From Chloroflexota bacterium (GTDB lineage: Bacteria > Chloroflexota > Dehalococcoidia > SZUA-161), in assembly GCA_003229915.1 (NCBI GenBank), contig QIGA01000242.1:1-22711 (forward strand): a DNA stretch of 22,711 nucleotides, read 5' to 3'. Under the pieces are notes generated by a model. It was not told the DNA's origin and made no database searches. It saw only the letters and a program-made list of their open reading frames with translations. Shown here piece by piece: positions 6,703 to 14,674 of this stretch. Each line of letters begins with the position of its first letter. The first letter of the stretch is position 1. Made by a program: the position numbers and the translations under genes.

Positions 6703-7227
6703 ATGAGCAACGCAATTGTAACCCTGTTTGTCATAGCCCTGATGCTGGTGGCGGTTCTAACCTGGGCACAGGTCTCCTTCAGCTCACTGGACTCCGGTGC
6801 ACAGGCTTGGAAGCTGATGGCCGACGCCACAGAGGAGGTGTCGAGGACTGATATCGAGGTGATTGATGTTCAGAGGCAAGGGGCGTTTGTTGAGGTATGG
6901 GTTCGTAACAGTGGCGAGGTGCATCTCGCCCGCTTTTCTAAGTGGGATGTCATAGTGCATCACTACGATGCTTCGGGAGGATACCAGATTAGCGAGCTTT
7001 CGTATACGGAAAACAAAAATCCAGGGAATCAAGAGTGGACTGTCGACACCATATACTCAGACGATAGTCTTGGTCAGCAGGAGGTTTTCGAGCCGGGGAT
7101 TCTGAATCCGGGTGAGGTAATGCTGATCAAGTTGAGATTATCCCCACAGCCGGGGGCGGGTACCACCAACTGGGTAATTGTATCCAGCGACAACGGTGTG
7201 GCAGCCTCGGCGCAATTCACAGGTTAG
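6703..7227 (+). CDS. arlF: ArlF/ArlG-family archaellum stator-type protein (probably ArlF)
   Basis: A 174-residue protein with one N-terminal membrane helix (about 4-24, AIVTLFVIALMLVAVLTWAQ) and an extracytoplasmic domain containing TDIEVIDVQRQGAFVEVWVR and an N-S-G turn, again the ArlF/ArlG pattern. In S. acidocaldarius ArlF binds the S-layer and pairs with ArlG; a Chloroflexota cell without an S-layer would need a different partner. The assignment to ArlF rather than ArlG is by order and weak motif likeness (AWKLM before the soluble domain). The start is 5 bp after the previous stop without a clear SD, suggesting coupled translation. Confidence 0.58.
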   Translation: MSNAIVTLFVIALMLVAVLTWAQVSFSSLDSGAQAWKLMADATEEVSRTDIEVIDVQRQGAFVEVWVRNSGEVHLARFSKWDVIVHHYDASGGYQISELSYTENKNPGNQEWTVDTIYSDDSLGQQEVFEPGILNPGEVMLIKLRLSPQPGAGTTNWVIVSSDNGVAASAQFTG

Positions 7228-7237
7228 GAGGATGGCA

Positions 7238-7948
7238 GTGGATACGCTTGAAGATAAACGCAGCCGAGTAATCTCTACGGGGAACGATGAGCTGGACAAG
7301 AAGATAGGCGGAGGAATACCTCTGAAGTCTCTCAGCCTTATTGAGGGGTATCCCTCTTCGGGTAAGTCCGTGCTTACCCAGCAGATGGTCTGGGGCTCAC
7401 TGAGGAACGGCTTAAACGCCATGGTTTTCACCACTGAGAACACGGTGAAAAGCCTGGTAACCCAAATGCAAAGCCTGAACCTGGATATTCTGGACTATTT
7501 GCTGCTTTCCCGGCTGCGAATATATCCCCTGGATGTGAAGAAGGCAAGACGAGATCTGAATGCAGGCCTAATGCCTCTGATCAAGGCCTCTGCCGATAAG
7601 GGAATCGATCTGGCCGTGATCGATTCCGTGACCTACTTTGTGACTCATGCTTCTATCGAGGAGGTGCTCACATTCTTCGAAGATTGCAAGGTGCTTTGCG
7701 GCCAGGGGATGAGCATCCTTTGCGTTGCGCATAGCTATGCCTTTGATGAGAACGTCATGGTCAGGCTGGGTTCAATGTGTGACAGCCACTTGAGATTGCG
7801 GATTGAGACGATGGGAAGCAAGATGATAAAGATCCTGGAGGTGGCCAAGGTACGCGGCGCTGAGTTGACCACAGGTAATATCGTCTCCTTTGACGTTGAG
7901 CCTGGCTTGGGCATCAAAGTGATACCTTACTCCAAAGCCAGAGCCTAG
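7238..7948 (+). CDS. arlH: ArlH, archaellum motor regulatory ATPase (KaiC/RecA-like)
   Basis: A 236-residue KaiC-like protein: the family signature ISTGNDELDKKIGGGIP (12-28), Walker A GYPSSGKS (37-44), Glu67 in FTTENT and Walker B LAVID ending at Asp129. ArlH binds ATP and the motor ATPase ArlI and is thought to be the assembly/switch regulator at the cytosolic face. The GTG at 7238 is chosen because AGGAGG (7226-7231) lies 6 nt upstream; the in-frame ATG at 7232 directly abuts the SD and is less likely. The gene begins 10 bp after arlF and ends 8 bp before arlI. Confidence 0.93.
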   Translation: MDTLEDKRSRVISTGNDELDKKIGGGIPLKSLSLIEGYPSSGKSVLTQQMVWGSLRNGLNAMVFTTENTVKSLVTQMQSLNLDILDYLLLSRLRIYPLDVKKARRDLNAGLMPLIKASADKGIDLAVIDSVTYFVTHASIEEVLTFFEDCKVLCGQGMSILCVAHSYAFDENVMVRLGSMCDSHLRLRIETMGSKMIKILEVAKVRGAELTTGNIVSFDVEPGLGIKVIPYSKARA

Positions 7949-7956
7949 GGGTTATC

Positions 7957-9711
7957 ATGCCAAGGACCTTATTGCCTTTCGAACCAAAAGAGGAGGAGGG
8001 GACTTCTCGGCGCAATCCTGAGGATAACGATGACTTGTACCGGTTGCTCCCCGAGGCTTTACAGGTGGCCTGTCAGGAGAGCAGGCATCTCTGGGATTAT
8101 CTGTGCCTGCTTCCCTCTGACGACATAGCCAGCATTGAATACCATGCCGAACTCAAACGGTCGCTGATGGATCAACAGGTGTACAACCTCATTTACCCTG
8201 TAGGGGGTAATATGCTCATTCATATTCTGTCCGATCCTGAAAGTGGTAGGCCCGACTATATACCTATTGAGCCGGGTATGGTTCAGGACCTGAGTGAGAT
8301 GCTTGCTCAGATAGAGGAAAGGTTGGTTGACGAAGCTGGTGTTCTTACTGAAGATGAGTCGGACGAAGAGAGAACAGAAGGCTTCAAGCGGTTGATAGAC
8401 AGCGTTTGCATTGTCCATCACAATGGGGCTAGTGCCGCATCGGCCAACGAAGCAAATGGTAAAGGCAGGAAATGGTCAAGGAAGAATAGCAAGGACAAGG
8501 TACGGGTGACCCCCGAACAGCTCGAAGCCTTGAAGCACATAGTGGTCAGAGACAAAGTAGGGATGGGTGTTATAGAGCCGATGATGCGCGACACTCATAT
8601 AGAGGATATTAGCTGTGGCGGGGTAGGCCCTATATTCCTGGAGCATAAGATATTCAAGAGCGTGAGATCAGCGATAAATTTCGAATCCCACGAGGATGTG
8701 GACGATTTTGTGCTCAGACTTTCCGAGCAGATAAAAAAGCCGGTCACGCTACGCAGCCCTATTGTCGATGCCAGTTTACCCGATGGTTCCCGTATCAACA
8801 TAGTCTTTGGCAGGGAGGTCTCACGGCGTGGGAGCAATTTCACCATCCGGAAATTCACTGAGACGCCGTTGAGCATCATGGAACTCATCGAGTTCGGAAG
8901 CTTGAACTATGAAATGGCTGCCTATCTTTCAATGGTGATCGAAGATGGCATGAATCTATTTGTTGTTGGTGAGACCGCCTCGGGCAAGACCACGCTGATG
9001 AATGCGGTCACCACCTTTATGCCACAAACCCACAAGATCATAAGCATCGAGGATACACCGGAGCTTCAGGTGCCCCATGCCAACTGGCTCCGTGAGGTGG
9101 CCAAGAATCCGGCCCCGGGGGAAAAGGGGGCCCATGTGACCATGTTCGAGCTGCTCAAGGCTGCACTGAGGCAGCGCCCTGATGTAATAATCGTGGGTGA
9201 GATCCGAGGCGAGGAAGGCAACATCGCCTTTGGTGCGATGCAGACGGGCCATCAGGTGATGAGCACATTTCACGCCTCCAATGTGGAGAAGTTGATCCAG
9301 CGGCTCACAGGACATCCGATCAGCGTGCCCAAGACGTATATGGATAACCTGAACGTGGTAGTATGCCAGAATGCCGTGAAGCTGCCTAACGGAAAGAAAG
9401 GTCGGCGTGCGACCAGCATCAACGAAATCGTCGGCTATGACCCTGTTGCTAGTACCTTCTCTTACGTGGAGGTGTTTCGGTGGAGTCCGGTGTCGGACAC
9501 CTTCGAGTTTGTGGGCAAAAAGAACAGCTACCTTTTGGAGGAGAAGATCGCCATTAAGCGCGGGATCCCGCCCAACCAGAGGTGGCAGATCTATGACGTA
9601 GTGGAGAGAAGAAAGAGGATACTGGAAAAGCTCCATAAGGATAAAGGAGTGAGTGATTTCTATGAACTTCTCAATGTTCTGGCCAAAGCGCAAAGAGAAG
9701 GACTCTTTTGA
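7957..9711 (+). CDS. arlI: ArlI, archaellum assembly and rotation ATPase (type II/IV secretion ATPase family)
   Basis: A 584-residue GspE/PilT-superfamily ATPase. Residues 1-180 form the N-terminal domain, with a charged hinge around 160-185. The catalytic C-terminal domain has Walker A GETASGKTT (338-346), the Asp-box region IISIEDTPEL (361-370), Walker B VIIVGEIRGEE (410-420) and His box GHQVMSTFHAS (431-441). The length and the DRTHIEDISC-like NTD/CTD signature (RDTHIEDISCGG) match archaellum ArlI rather than bacterial PilB/PilT. It powers both filament assembly and rotation with ArlJ. Its last 59 bp overlap arlJ, as is common in this gene pair. Confidence 0.95.
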   Translation: MPRTLLPFEPKEEEGTSRRNPEDNDDLYRLLPEALQVACQESRHLWDYLCLLPSDDIASIEYHAELKRSLMDQQVYNLIYPVGGNMLIHILSDPESGRPDYIPIEPGMVQDLSEMLAQIEERLVDEAGVLTEDESDEERTEGFKRLIDSVCIVHHNGASAASANEANGKGRKWSRKNSKDKVRVTPEQLEALKHIVVRDKVGMGVIEPMMRDTHIEDISCGGVGPIFLEHKIFKSVRSAINFESHEDVDDFVLRLSEQIKKPVTLRSPIVDASLPDGSRINIVFGREVSRRGSNFTIRKFTETPLSIMELIEFGSLNYEMAAYLSMVIEDGMNLFVVGETASGKTTLMNAVTTFMPQTHKIISIEDTPELQVPHANWLREVAKNPAPGEKGAHVTMFELLKAALRQRPDVIIVGEIRGEEGNIAFGAMQTGHQVMSTFHASNVEKLIQRLTGHPISVPKTYMDNLNVVVCQNAVKLPNGKKGRRATSINEIVGYDPVASTFSYVEVFRWSPVSDTFEFVGKKNSYLLEEKIAIKRGIPPNQRWQIYDVVERRKRILEKLHKDKGVSDFYELLNVLAKAQREGLF

Positions 9712-11158
9712 CAAAGAGTTCATCAGCTTTGACCTGTTCTACCAGTTGGCGTATATGTCGTCTATAGCTGCAGCAGGTATTCCGCGCAGCCAGATATTTG
9801 CGTTTGCCAGCCAGCTTCCGTGTACCTCGGCACACTACTTCAAAGAAATCCATGTTCTGGCCAAGCAGATGCGTTATGACTATGCTGTTGCCTGCCGCAT
9901 GGTGGGGGAGTCTGCTGAGATAGAGTCGGTCAAGAGCCTGTTGCTGCGCCTTGCCAGCTCGTTGGGTTCAGGGGAGGCGGAGGCGGACTTCCTGGCGCAA
10001 GAGGCGGGTATTCAGGCCGAGGCGTTTAAGAATGAGTACGAACGCGGTGTGGAGTCGCTAAGGAAGTGGACTGAAGGATACGCTGCTCTAATTGTGTCGG
10101 CGGCCCTGATAGTCATGGTGGCTGCTATCTCCATGCTGATCTACCCTGTGGCAATTTCGTTCACCGTAGCGCTTGTGGGGGTGACTGTCATTGTCGCAGT
10201 CTTGGGTGCCTGGGCGATATTCAGGGTATCACCCAAGGAAGTGAGGGTCCATTACCCGGCATCGAACTGCTCTGCCTACAGCAGAACGCGCTGGCTGGCG
10301 CGTCTCTTGCTGCCTGTTGCTGTAGTCGGCTTTTTCGTCATTATGCTGGCGGGCTTTGGTCTGGGATGGGCGGTTATCGTGGCAGCCATATTGATTCTCC
10401 CTATAGGTGTGGCCGGGATCCTGTTCGATCGCCAGGTGAAGAAGAAGGATTCGGACATCAGCACTTTTCTCAGGTCGCTGGGAAACGTAGCATCAGCGGT
10501 TGGAATTACTGTATCCAGTGCCCTGGAGAGACTGGATCTCAGGTCAACGGCTAATCTGGCAAATGATGTCCAGAAGCTTCGTTCAAGGCTGGATTCCAGG
10601 CTGAAGCCGGAGGTTTGTTGGCAGCGTTTCTCCCTGGAGACTGGCAGTGAGACAGTATATCGAAGTGTGAAGATGTTTCACGATGCAAACAGGCTGGGTG
10701 GTGACCCTGAAGAGGTCGGGGCCCGCTCTTCTGTGGTAGCGACGACACTCGACTTTCTGCGCGCGAAGAGAAATCAGGTATCGTCCTCGTTCGGGTTTCT
10801 GGCTTTTGCCATGCATGCCGCTATCATTGGTTTGTTAGTGTTTGTGGTGCAGGTTATCTTACTCTTCGGCAAAGTCGTGGAGGGGGTTTATACACAGGGA
10901 GTGGCTGAAGCACAGGCAAAGGCAGTCGAGGTGTTTAGCTTCAGCTTCGACAGCGTTGGCCTTCTCGAGACATTGACACTGCCTACTATTCTGGTTCTGT
11001 CTGCCACTACTGCTTTTGCGGTCAAGGCGGCTGATGGCGGCAATACCTATAAATTCTTCGGCTATCTTGCTGTGACCTTTGGTCTATCCGGGGTAGGGCT
11101 GGTGGTGGTGCCTATGTTAGTCGATAAGATCTTCTCGTCGATTACAGCGATGACGTAG
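9653..11158 (+). CDS. arlJ: ArlJ, archaellum membrane platform protein
   Basis: A 501-residue polytopic protein, TadC/ArlJ family. About seven membrane helices can be drawn (roughly 145-163, 168-190, 215-234, 237-257, 380-405, 437-458 and 465-490). They are separated by two cytoplasmic helical T2SSF-type domains (about 25-140 and 262-375) that contact the ArlI hexamer. The basic loop DRQVKKKDSDISTFLRSLGN (259-278) is typical of the family. It starts inside the end of arlI at GTG 9653 (SD AAGGAG close by); an ATG at 9662 with wider spacing is an alternative start. Confidence 0.93.
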   Translation: MISMNFSMFWPKRKEKDSFDKEFISFDLFYQLAYMSSIAAAGIPRSQIFAFASQLPCTSAHYFKEIHVLAKQMRYDYAVACRMVGESAEIESVKSLLLRLASSLGSGEAEADFLAQEAGIQAEAFKNEYERGVESLRKWTEGYAALIVSAALIVMVAAISMLIYPVAISFTVALVGVTVIVAVLGAWAIFRVSPKEVRVHYPASNCSAYSRTRWLARLLLPVAVVGFFVIMLAGFGLGWAVIVAAILILPIGVAGILFDRQVKKKDSDISTFLRSLGNVASAVGITVSSALERLDLRSTANLANDVQKLRSRLDSRLKPEVCWQRFSLETGSETVYRSVKMFHDANRLGGDPEEVGARSSVVATTLDFLRAKRNQVSSSFGFLAFAMHAAIIGLLVFVVQVILLFGKVVEGVYTQGVAEAQAKAVEVFSFSFDSVGLLETLTLPTILVLSATTAFAVKAADGGNTYKFFGYLAVTFGLSGVGLVVVPMLVDKIFSSITAMT

Positions 11159-11182
11159 GGAGAGCTGAAGGGGGAATGGAAA

Positions 11183-11905
11183 ATGATGGGTTTAGCGCAG
11201 TGGACTCGGCTGGCGCTGGATCGCTTCGGGACAAACCTAAAAACCTTGTTCGTGGGTGATAGGGACAATTTTCTTGTGGAGGAAGACCCTGTGGGGGAAT
11301 TCCTGTCCCGAAAAGCAGATGGGACTCTGCAATTCGAAAATGAAGCTGATCGGGGAGAAATTGAGGCTAACGACTGCCAGGACGTCGAGGCCAACAGCGA
11401 AGATAATGAGGTGTCTGAACTGTCTGTGGTGAACTTGCAGCAAAGCCTTGATGAGCAGCAAGCGGAAGAAGGAGAGCCAGTGGAAACGTACTTTGATGAG
11501 AACGAGGAGCGCGTTGCTCAGGTTGAGGGCGAAGTGGCGGAGGCCACGGCAATAGTGAATGACGATTCCCAGGCTTTAGAAGAGGAAAGCCCAGACGGCG
11601 GAGCGGTGGCAACGATCGATGGCGAAAATTCGGACGACGAAGCTGTGATAACAACCAGCGACGATTATCAGATGTCTGGGGCGGGAAATGAAAACGTTGA
11701 GGAAGCGGGTCAACTACGGGCGGGGGAATCTCAAGAAGACGATGAGGACGATAGCCTGCTTGATGTTTTCAGGGAAGAACAGTTCTCAGATAACCCCATC
11801 AGCGTGCTATCGCGGGGATTGGGCGATATGAGTGTGTATTCTTTGCTGGAGGAGACGAAACGGATCGCTGATAGAGTGAGGAAGTCATCGGGAGAGGGTG
11901 GTTGA
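11183..11905 (+). CDS. Unrecognised acidic, mostly disordered protein at the end of the archaellum operon
   Basis: A 240-residue protein I do not recognise. Residues 1-42 are mixed and moderately hydrophobic (GLAQWTRLALDRFGTNLKTL); 50-190 are extremely rich in Asp, Glu and Gln with low complexity; 191-234 return to a predicted helical, leucine-containing segment (SLLDVFREEQ, VYSLLEETKRIADRVRK). There is no signal peptide or membrane segment. It starts 24 bp after arlJ with an AAGGGGG SD, so it is almost certainly in the operon. The layout, two short ordered ends joined by an acidic tether, suggests an adaptor or a partner for the basic cytoplasmic face of ArlJ/ArlI. This is inference only. 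Confidence 0.75.
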   Translation: MMGLAQWTRLALDRFGTNLKTLFVGDRDNFLVEEDPVGEFLSRKADGTLQFENEADRGEIEANDCQDVEANSEDNEVSELSVVNLQQSLDEQQAEEGEPVETYFDENEERVAQVEGEVAEATAIVNDDSQALEEESPDGGAVATIDGENSDDEAVITTSDDYQMSGAGNENVEEAGQLRAGESQEDDEDDSLLDVFREEQFSDNPISVLSRGLGDMSVYSLLEETKRIADRVRKSSGEGG

Positions 11906-11946
11906 ATCTTGCCCGGCTTGTTCGAACAATCGTCTTGCTTGTCGAT

Positions 11947-12285
11947 CTAGAGACGCAGCATATTGTTGCTCAATACACCGACGAATAGCACCACCAGAAA
12001 TGCCTGGCAGGCGATCATTACCTTCAAGTGCCTGGTCCTTGTTGACAGCCACCAGAATCCCAGCCCTATACCCGCAGTAACTAGGAGTTTTGCCCCGTAG
12101 AACAATGCTTCGTTGTATGATAGCAGGGCTCTGGCGAAGGGGTTGCCTTCCATATTGGCCGCATTCTGGAGACTGATGTAGGTGGCACTGGCGTCGGCCA
12201 GAGACAAGATCACCCAGAAAACTGCCAAATACCGGGTTATTTTGACCAGGTTCAATTGGGAGCGGACTACAGGATTGTTCAACAT
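11947..12285 (-). CDS. DUF5658-type small membrane protein
   Basis: A 112-residue protein with three or four membrane helices. The motif LADASATYISLQNAANMEGN followed by PFAR (about 29-52) and a later Lys-containing helix (YGAKLLVTAGIGLGFWW) match the DUF5658 pattern (D..T.....E.NP....). The function is unknown. It is transcribed towards the end of the archaellum operon and has its own good promoter about 110 bp upstream. No SD is visible before the ATG at 12285. Confidence 0.75.
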   Translation of the reverse strand: MLNNPVVRSQLNLVKITRYLAVFWVILSLADASATYISLQNAANMEGNPFARALLSYNEALFYGAKLLVTAGIGLGFWWLSTRTRHLKVMIACQAFLVVLFVGVLSNNMLRL

Positions 12286-12395
12286 GTTTGTTTTGACTTG
12301 AGAGCAGTGAGCTCAGGATTCCTCTATGCTTCTGTCTTTATCGCTACAATGACTAACTGAGCTTTTGTACTGAGACCATGGTACTGGTAAAGACA

Positions 12396-12424
12396 ATCGT
12401 AGAAAACTTCCTCGCAAAAGTCAA
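12396..12424 (-). promoter_or_regulatory. Sigma-70-like promoter for the DUF5658-type gene
   Basis: On the minus strand TTGACT (12424-12419) and TACGAT (12401-12396) are separated by 17 bp. Two direct repeats AACATTA spaced 10 bp apart (12443-12437 and 12433-12427) lie immediately upstream of the -35, one helical turn apart. Confidence 0.5.
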
Positions 12425-12534
12425 CGTAATGTTTGTTAATGTTCCTTCACGTTAGCTCTCATAGTCGGATAAATCCCTGGCTGCGGTTTCCCGATTTCAG
12501 TGAAGACGGTATGGGTTTTATTTAGCGACTGAAT

Positions 12535-13404
12535 TCAGTCGGAAAGGTCTAGCTGCTGCAAGTGTTCCTTGAAACCAGGGCCTAGGTCCGGACGGTTGAG
12601 GGCATACCCGATAGATGCTTTCAACAGACCCAGTGGCTCGCCGGTGTCGTAGCGTGTTCCCTCGAATTGGTAGGCGTATATCCTCTGTTGTTCCAGCAGC
12701 AGCCGCAAGGCATCGGTGAGCTGGATTTCCCCACCCGCCCCGGGGGTGACCTTCTCAAACAGGCCGAATATCTCTGGTGTGAGAATGTATCTGCCCACTA
12801 TAGCCAAATTGGATGGAGCCTCTTCAGGATTTGGCTTTTCGATAAGGCTTAGTACTTCAAATACCCGCCCCTCCACTTGCTGCGGGTCAACAATGCCGTA
12901 AGCAGAGGTTTTCTCGGGCGGTACAGGCTCGACGGCGATCACACTGCAGCCATAGCGTTCATACACTTCTAGCATTTGCTTCATTGCCGGTACTTCGGCT
13001 GCGATGAGATCGTCCGGGAGAAAGAGAGCGAAGGGCTCGTTGCCGACAAGGTCCTTTGCTATTGAGACGGCATGCCCCAGCCCTAGCTGCTCTTTTTGGC
13101 GAATGTAGCAAATGCTGGCAAGGTCCGAAATACGCCGCACCTCCTGCAACCGCTTCTCATCCCCCTTCTGCAACAGTATGTGCTCCAGCTCAAAAGAGCG
13201 GTCGAAATGGTTCTCAATGGCGTGTTTGCCAAGCGCAGTGATGAGGATGATCTGGTCGATGCCAGAAGCAACAGCCTCCTCTATCACATACTGGATGACA
13301 GGCTTATCCACCAGAAGCAGCATTTCCTTGGGTTGTGACTTGGCCGCTGGCAGGAACCTGGTTCCCCAACCAGCAGCGGTCACCACTGCCTTCCGAATCT
13401 TCAT
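12535..13404 (-). CDS. galU: UTP-glucose-1-phosphate uridylyltransferase
   Basis: A 289-residue nucleotidyltransferase, the usual bacterial GalU length. Glycine-rich nucleotide-binding motif AAGWGTRFLPAAKSQPKEM (10-28), then VDKPVIQYVIEEAV, GLGHAV, LPDDL, the GEIQLTDAL segment and FEGTRYDTGEPLG. It makes UDP-glucose from UTP and glucose-1-phosphate for glycans and surface polysaccharides. The Trp in AAGWGTRF replaces the commoner Leu and is unlikely to matter. The ATG shares one base with the hflX stop (TGATG) and has GGAGG just upstream, so translation is coupled to hflX. Confidence 0.95.
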   Translation of the reverse strand: MKIRKAVVTAAGWGTRFLPAAKSQPKEMLLLVDKPVIQYVIEEAVASGIDQIILITALGKHAIENHFDRSFELEHILLQKGDEKRLQEVRRISDLASICYIRQKEQLGLGHAVSIAKDLVGNEPFALFLPDDLIAAEVPAMKQMLEVYERYGCSVIAVEPVPPEKTSAYGIVDPQQVEGRVFEVLSLIEKPNPEEAPSNLAIVGRYILTPEIFGLFEKVTPGAGGEIQLTDALRLLLEQQRIYAYQFEGTRYDTGEPLGLLKASIGYALNRPDLGPGFKEHLQQLDLSD

Positions 13405-14534
13405 CAGTCCTCCAGATCAACTGAATTGGTTTCCAATATCTCTGCGACGAGTTCGAGCATTCTCTTCAGTCCCCATTTTTTGTCTGCGGAGATCAGGGCC
13501 GCAGTCTTCACTCTGGTACCAATTTGGTCGATATATCGGATAACCGCTTCCTCGTCCCCTGATTCAATATCGCCTCCCAACAGATCTATCTTATTGAGTG
13601 CGATCAGCCTTGGCTTGTTAGCCAGGCCGAGGTCTGCCAGCATATCCTCAACAATATGGCACTGCTGAGAAGCGGTCTCGCTGGCGATATCTACGATGTG
13701 TAGCAGCAGACCAGCTTCAGCTAGTTCTTCGAGTGTAGCCCTGAAGGCGGCGACTAGGGTTGGCGGCAGCTTCCGAATGAAGCCCACTGTATCGGTGAGC
13801 AGCACTTGTTTGCTGTTGGGGAGGGCGAGACGGCGTGTTGTGGGGTCGAGTGTGGCGAAAAGCTTGTCTTCGACCAATACATTGGCATTGCTCAGGGAGT
13901 TGAACAGGGTGCTTTTGCCGGCGTTGGTGTAGCCTATGAGAGCTACGACGGGTATGCCGCGCTCGCTGCGGCGACGCCGATACAGGGCACGGTGCTTTCT
14001 CATCGCCTCTATTTCCGCTTTTAGGCGCGATATCCTGCGCTGGATAAGGCGGCGATCGGTCTCAAGCTGGGTCTCACCTGGGCCCCTGGTGCCGATCCCA
14101 CCTCCCAGGCGCTCCAGGTGAGGCCAACGTCCGGCTAGGCGGGGCAGGAGATATTCCTGCTGAGCAAGCTCGACTTGCAGTCTGCCTTCGTGGGTATGCG
14201 CCCGGCGAGCGAAAATATCTAGGATGAGAGCAGTGCGGTCGATCACTTTGGCATTAAGTGCCCGCTCTAAGTTGCGCTGCTGGGCTGGGGAGAGTTCATC
14301 ATCGAAGATGGCCAGGTTATATCCAACTTCCGACTTCAGCGAGGCGAGTTCCTCAAGTTTGCCTTTGCCCAGGAAATAGGCAGGGGTTGGCGCTGTCAGT
14401 CGCTGCGTCATTAAGCCCACCACCTTGGCCCCCGCGGTGCGCGCCAGTTGTCCCAATTCGTCAAGCGATCCTTCGAGGGGCCAACCATTTCGTTCCCTCT
14501 TGATCTCAATTCCAACAAGGATAGCCTTTTCCAC
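13404..14534 (-). CDS. hflX: GTPase HflX, ribosome-associated
   Basis: A 376-residue GTPase. Family-specific N-terminal domain (AYFLGKGKLEEL, DDELSPAQQRNLE), glycine-rich linker with GGGIGTRGPGETQLE (144-158), then the G domain: G1 GYTNAGKST (201-209), G3 DTVG (248-251) and G4 NKID (314-317). HflX binds the 50S subunit and splits stalled or stressed ribosomes. The GTG at 14534 has no SD. In the same frame 33 bp upstream an ATT at 14567 sits 6 nt after a perfect AAGGAGG, and the intervening codons give a family-like N-terminus, so the protein may begin there. First of a coupled pair with galU. Confidence 0.95.
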   Translation of the reverse strand: MEKAILVGIEIKRERNGWPLEGSLDELGQLARTAGAKVVGLMTQRLTAPTPAYFLGKGKLEELASLKSEVGYNLAIFDDELSPAQQRNLERALNAKVIDRTALILDIFARRAHTHEGRLQVELAQQEYLLPRLAGRWPHLERLGGGIGTRGPGETQLETDRRLIQRRISRLKAEIEAMRKHRALYRRRRSERGIPVVALIGYTNAGKSTLFNSLSNANVLVEDKLFATLDPTTRRLALPNSKQVLLTDTVGFIRKLPPTLVAAFRATLEELAEAGLLLHIVDIASETASQQCHIVEDMLADLGLANKPRLIALNKIDLLGGDIESGDEEAVIRYIDQIGTRVKTAALISADKKWGLKRMLELVAEILETNSVDLED

Positions 14535-14564
14535 TGGGGGGCTGGTTGTGACTGTCGTCCGCTT

Positions 14565-14580
14565 AATGTATATCCTCCTT
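14565..14580 (-). promoter_or_regulatory. Strong SD followed by ATT, probable true start of hflX
   Basis: AAGGAGG (14580-14574), a 6-nt spacer and ATT (14567-14565). The ATT opens the hflX frame with no stop before GTG 14534. No ATG, GTG or TTG lies at a usable distance from this SD. Confidence 0.5.
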
Positions 14581-14674
14581 TTTGAACTCCCAGTAGGAGA
14601 TATCCGAAAACCTCACTCGTGTAGCGTCGTAACTCCAGTCGCGGCGAATAATCCATGCCACTCCTGTGGCGATG

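Noticed and set aside
7957..11158. Possibility that the ATPase and platform genes are a Tad or type IV pilus system
   Set aside because: ArlH, the archaellin-type signal peptides and the ArlC/D/E and ArlF/G neighbours point to an archaellum; Tad and type IV pilus loci lack ArlH.
11918..11929. 12-bp palindrome TTGTTCGAACAA between the convergent ends of the archaellum operon and the DUF5658 gene
   Set aside because: Too short and without a U-run, so not a convincing terminator; possibly chance.
14657..14670. GCCAC/GTGGC hairpin just after dapL
   Set aside because: Only 5 bp and no T-run; insufficient to call a terminator.
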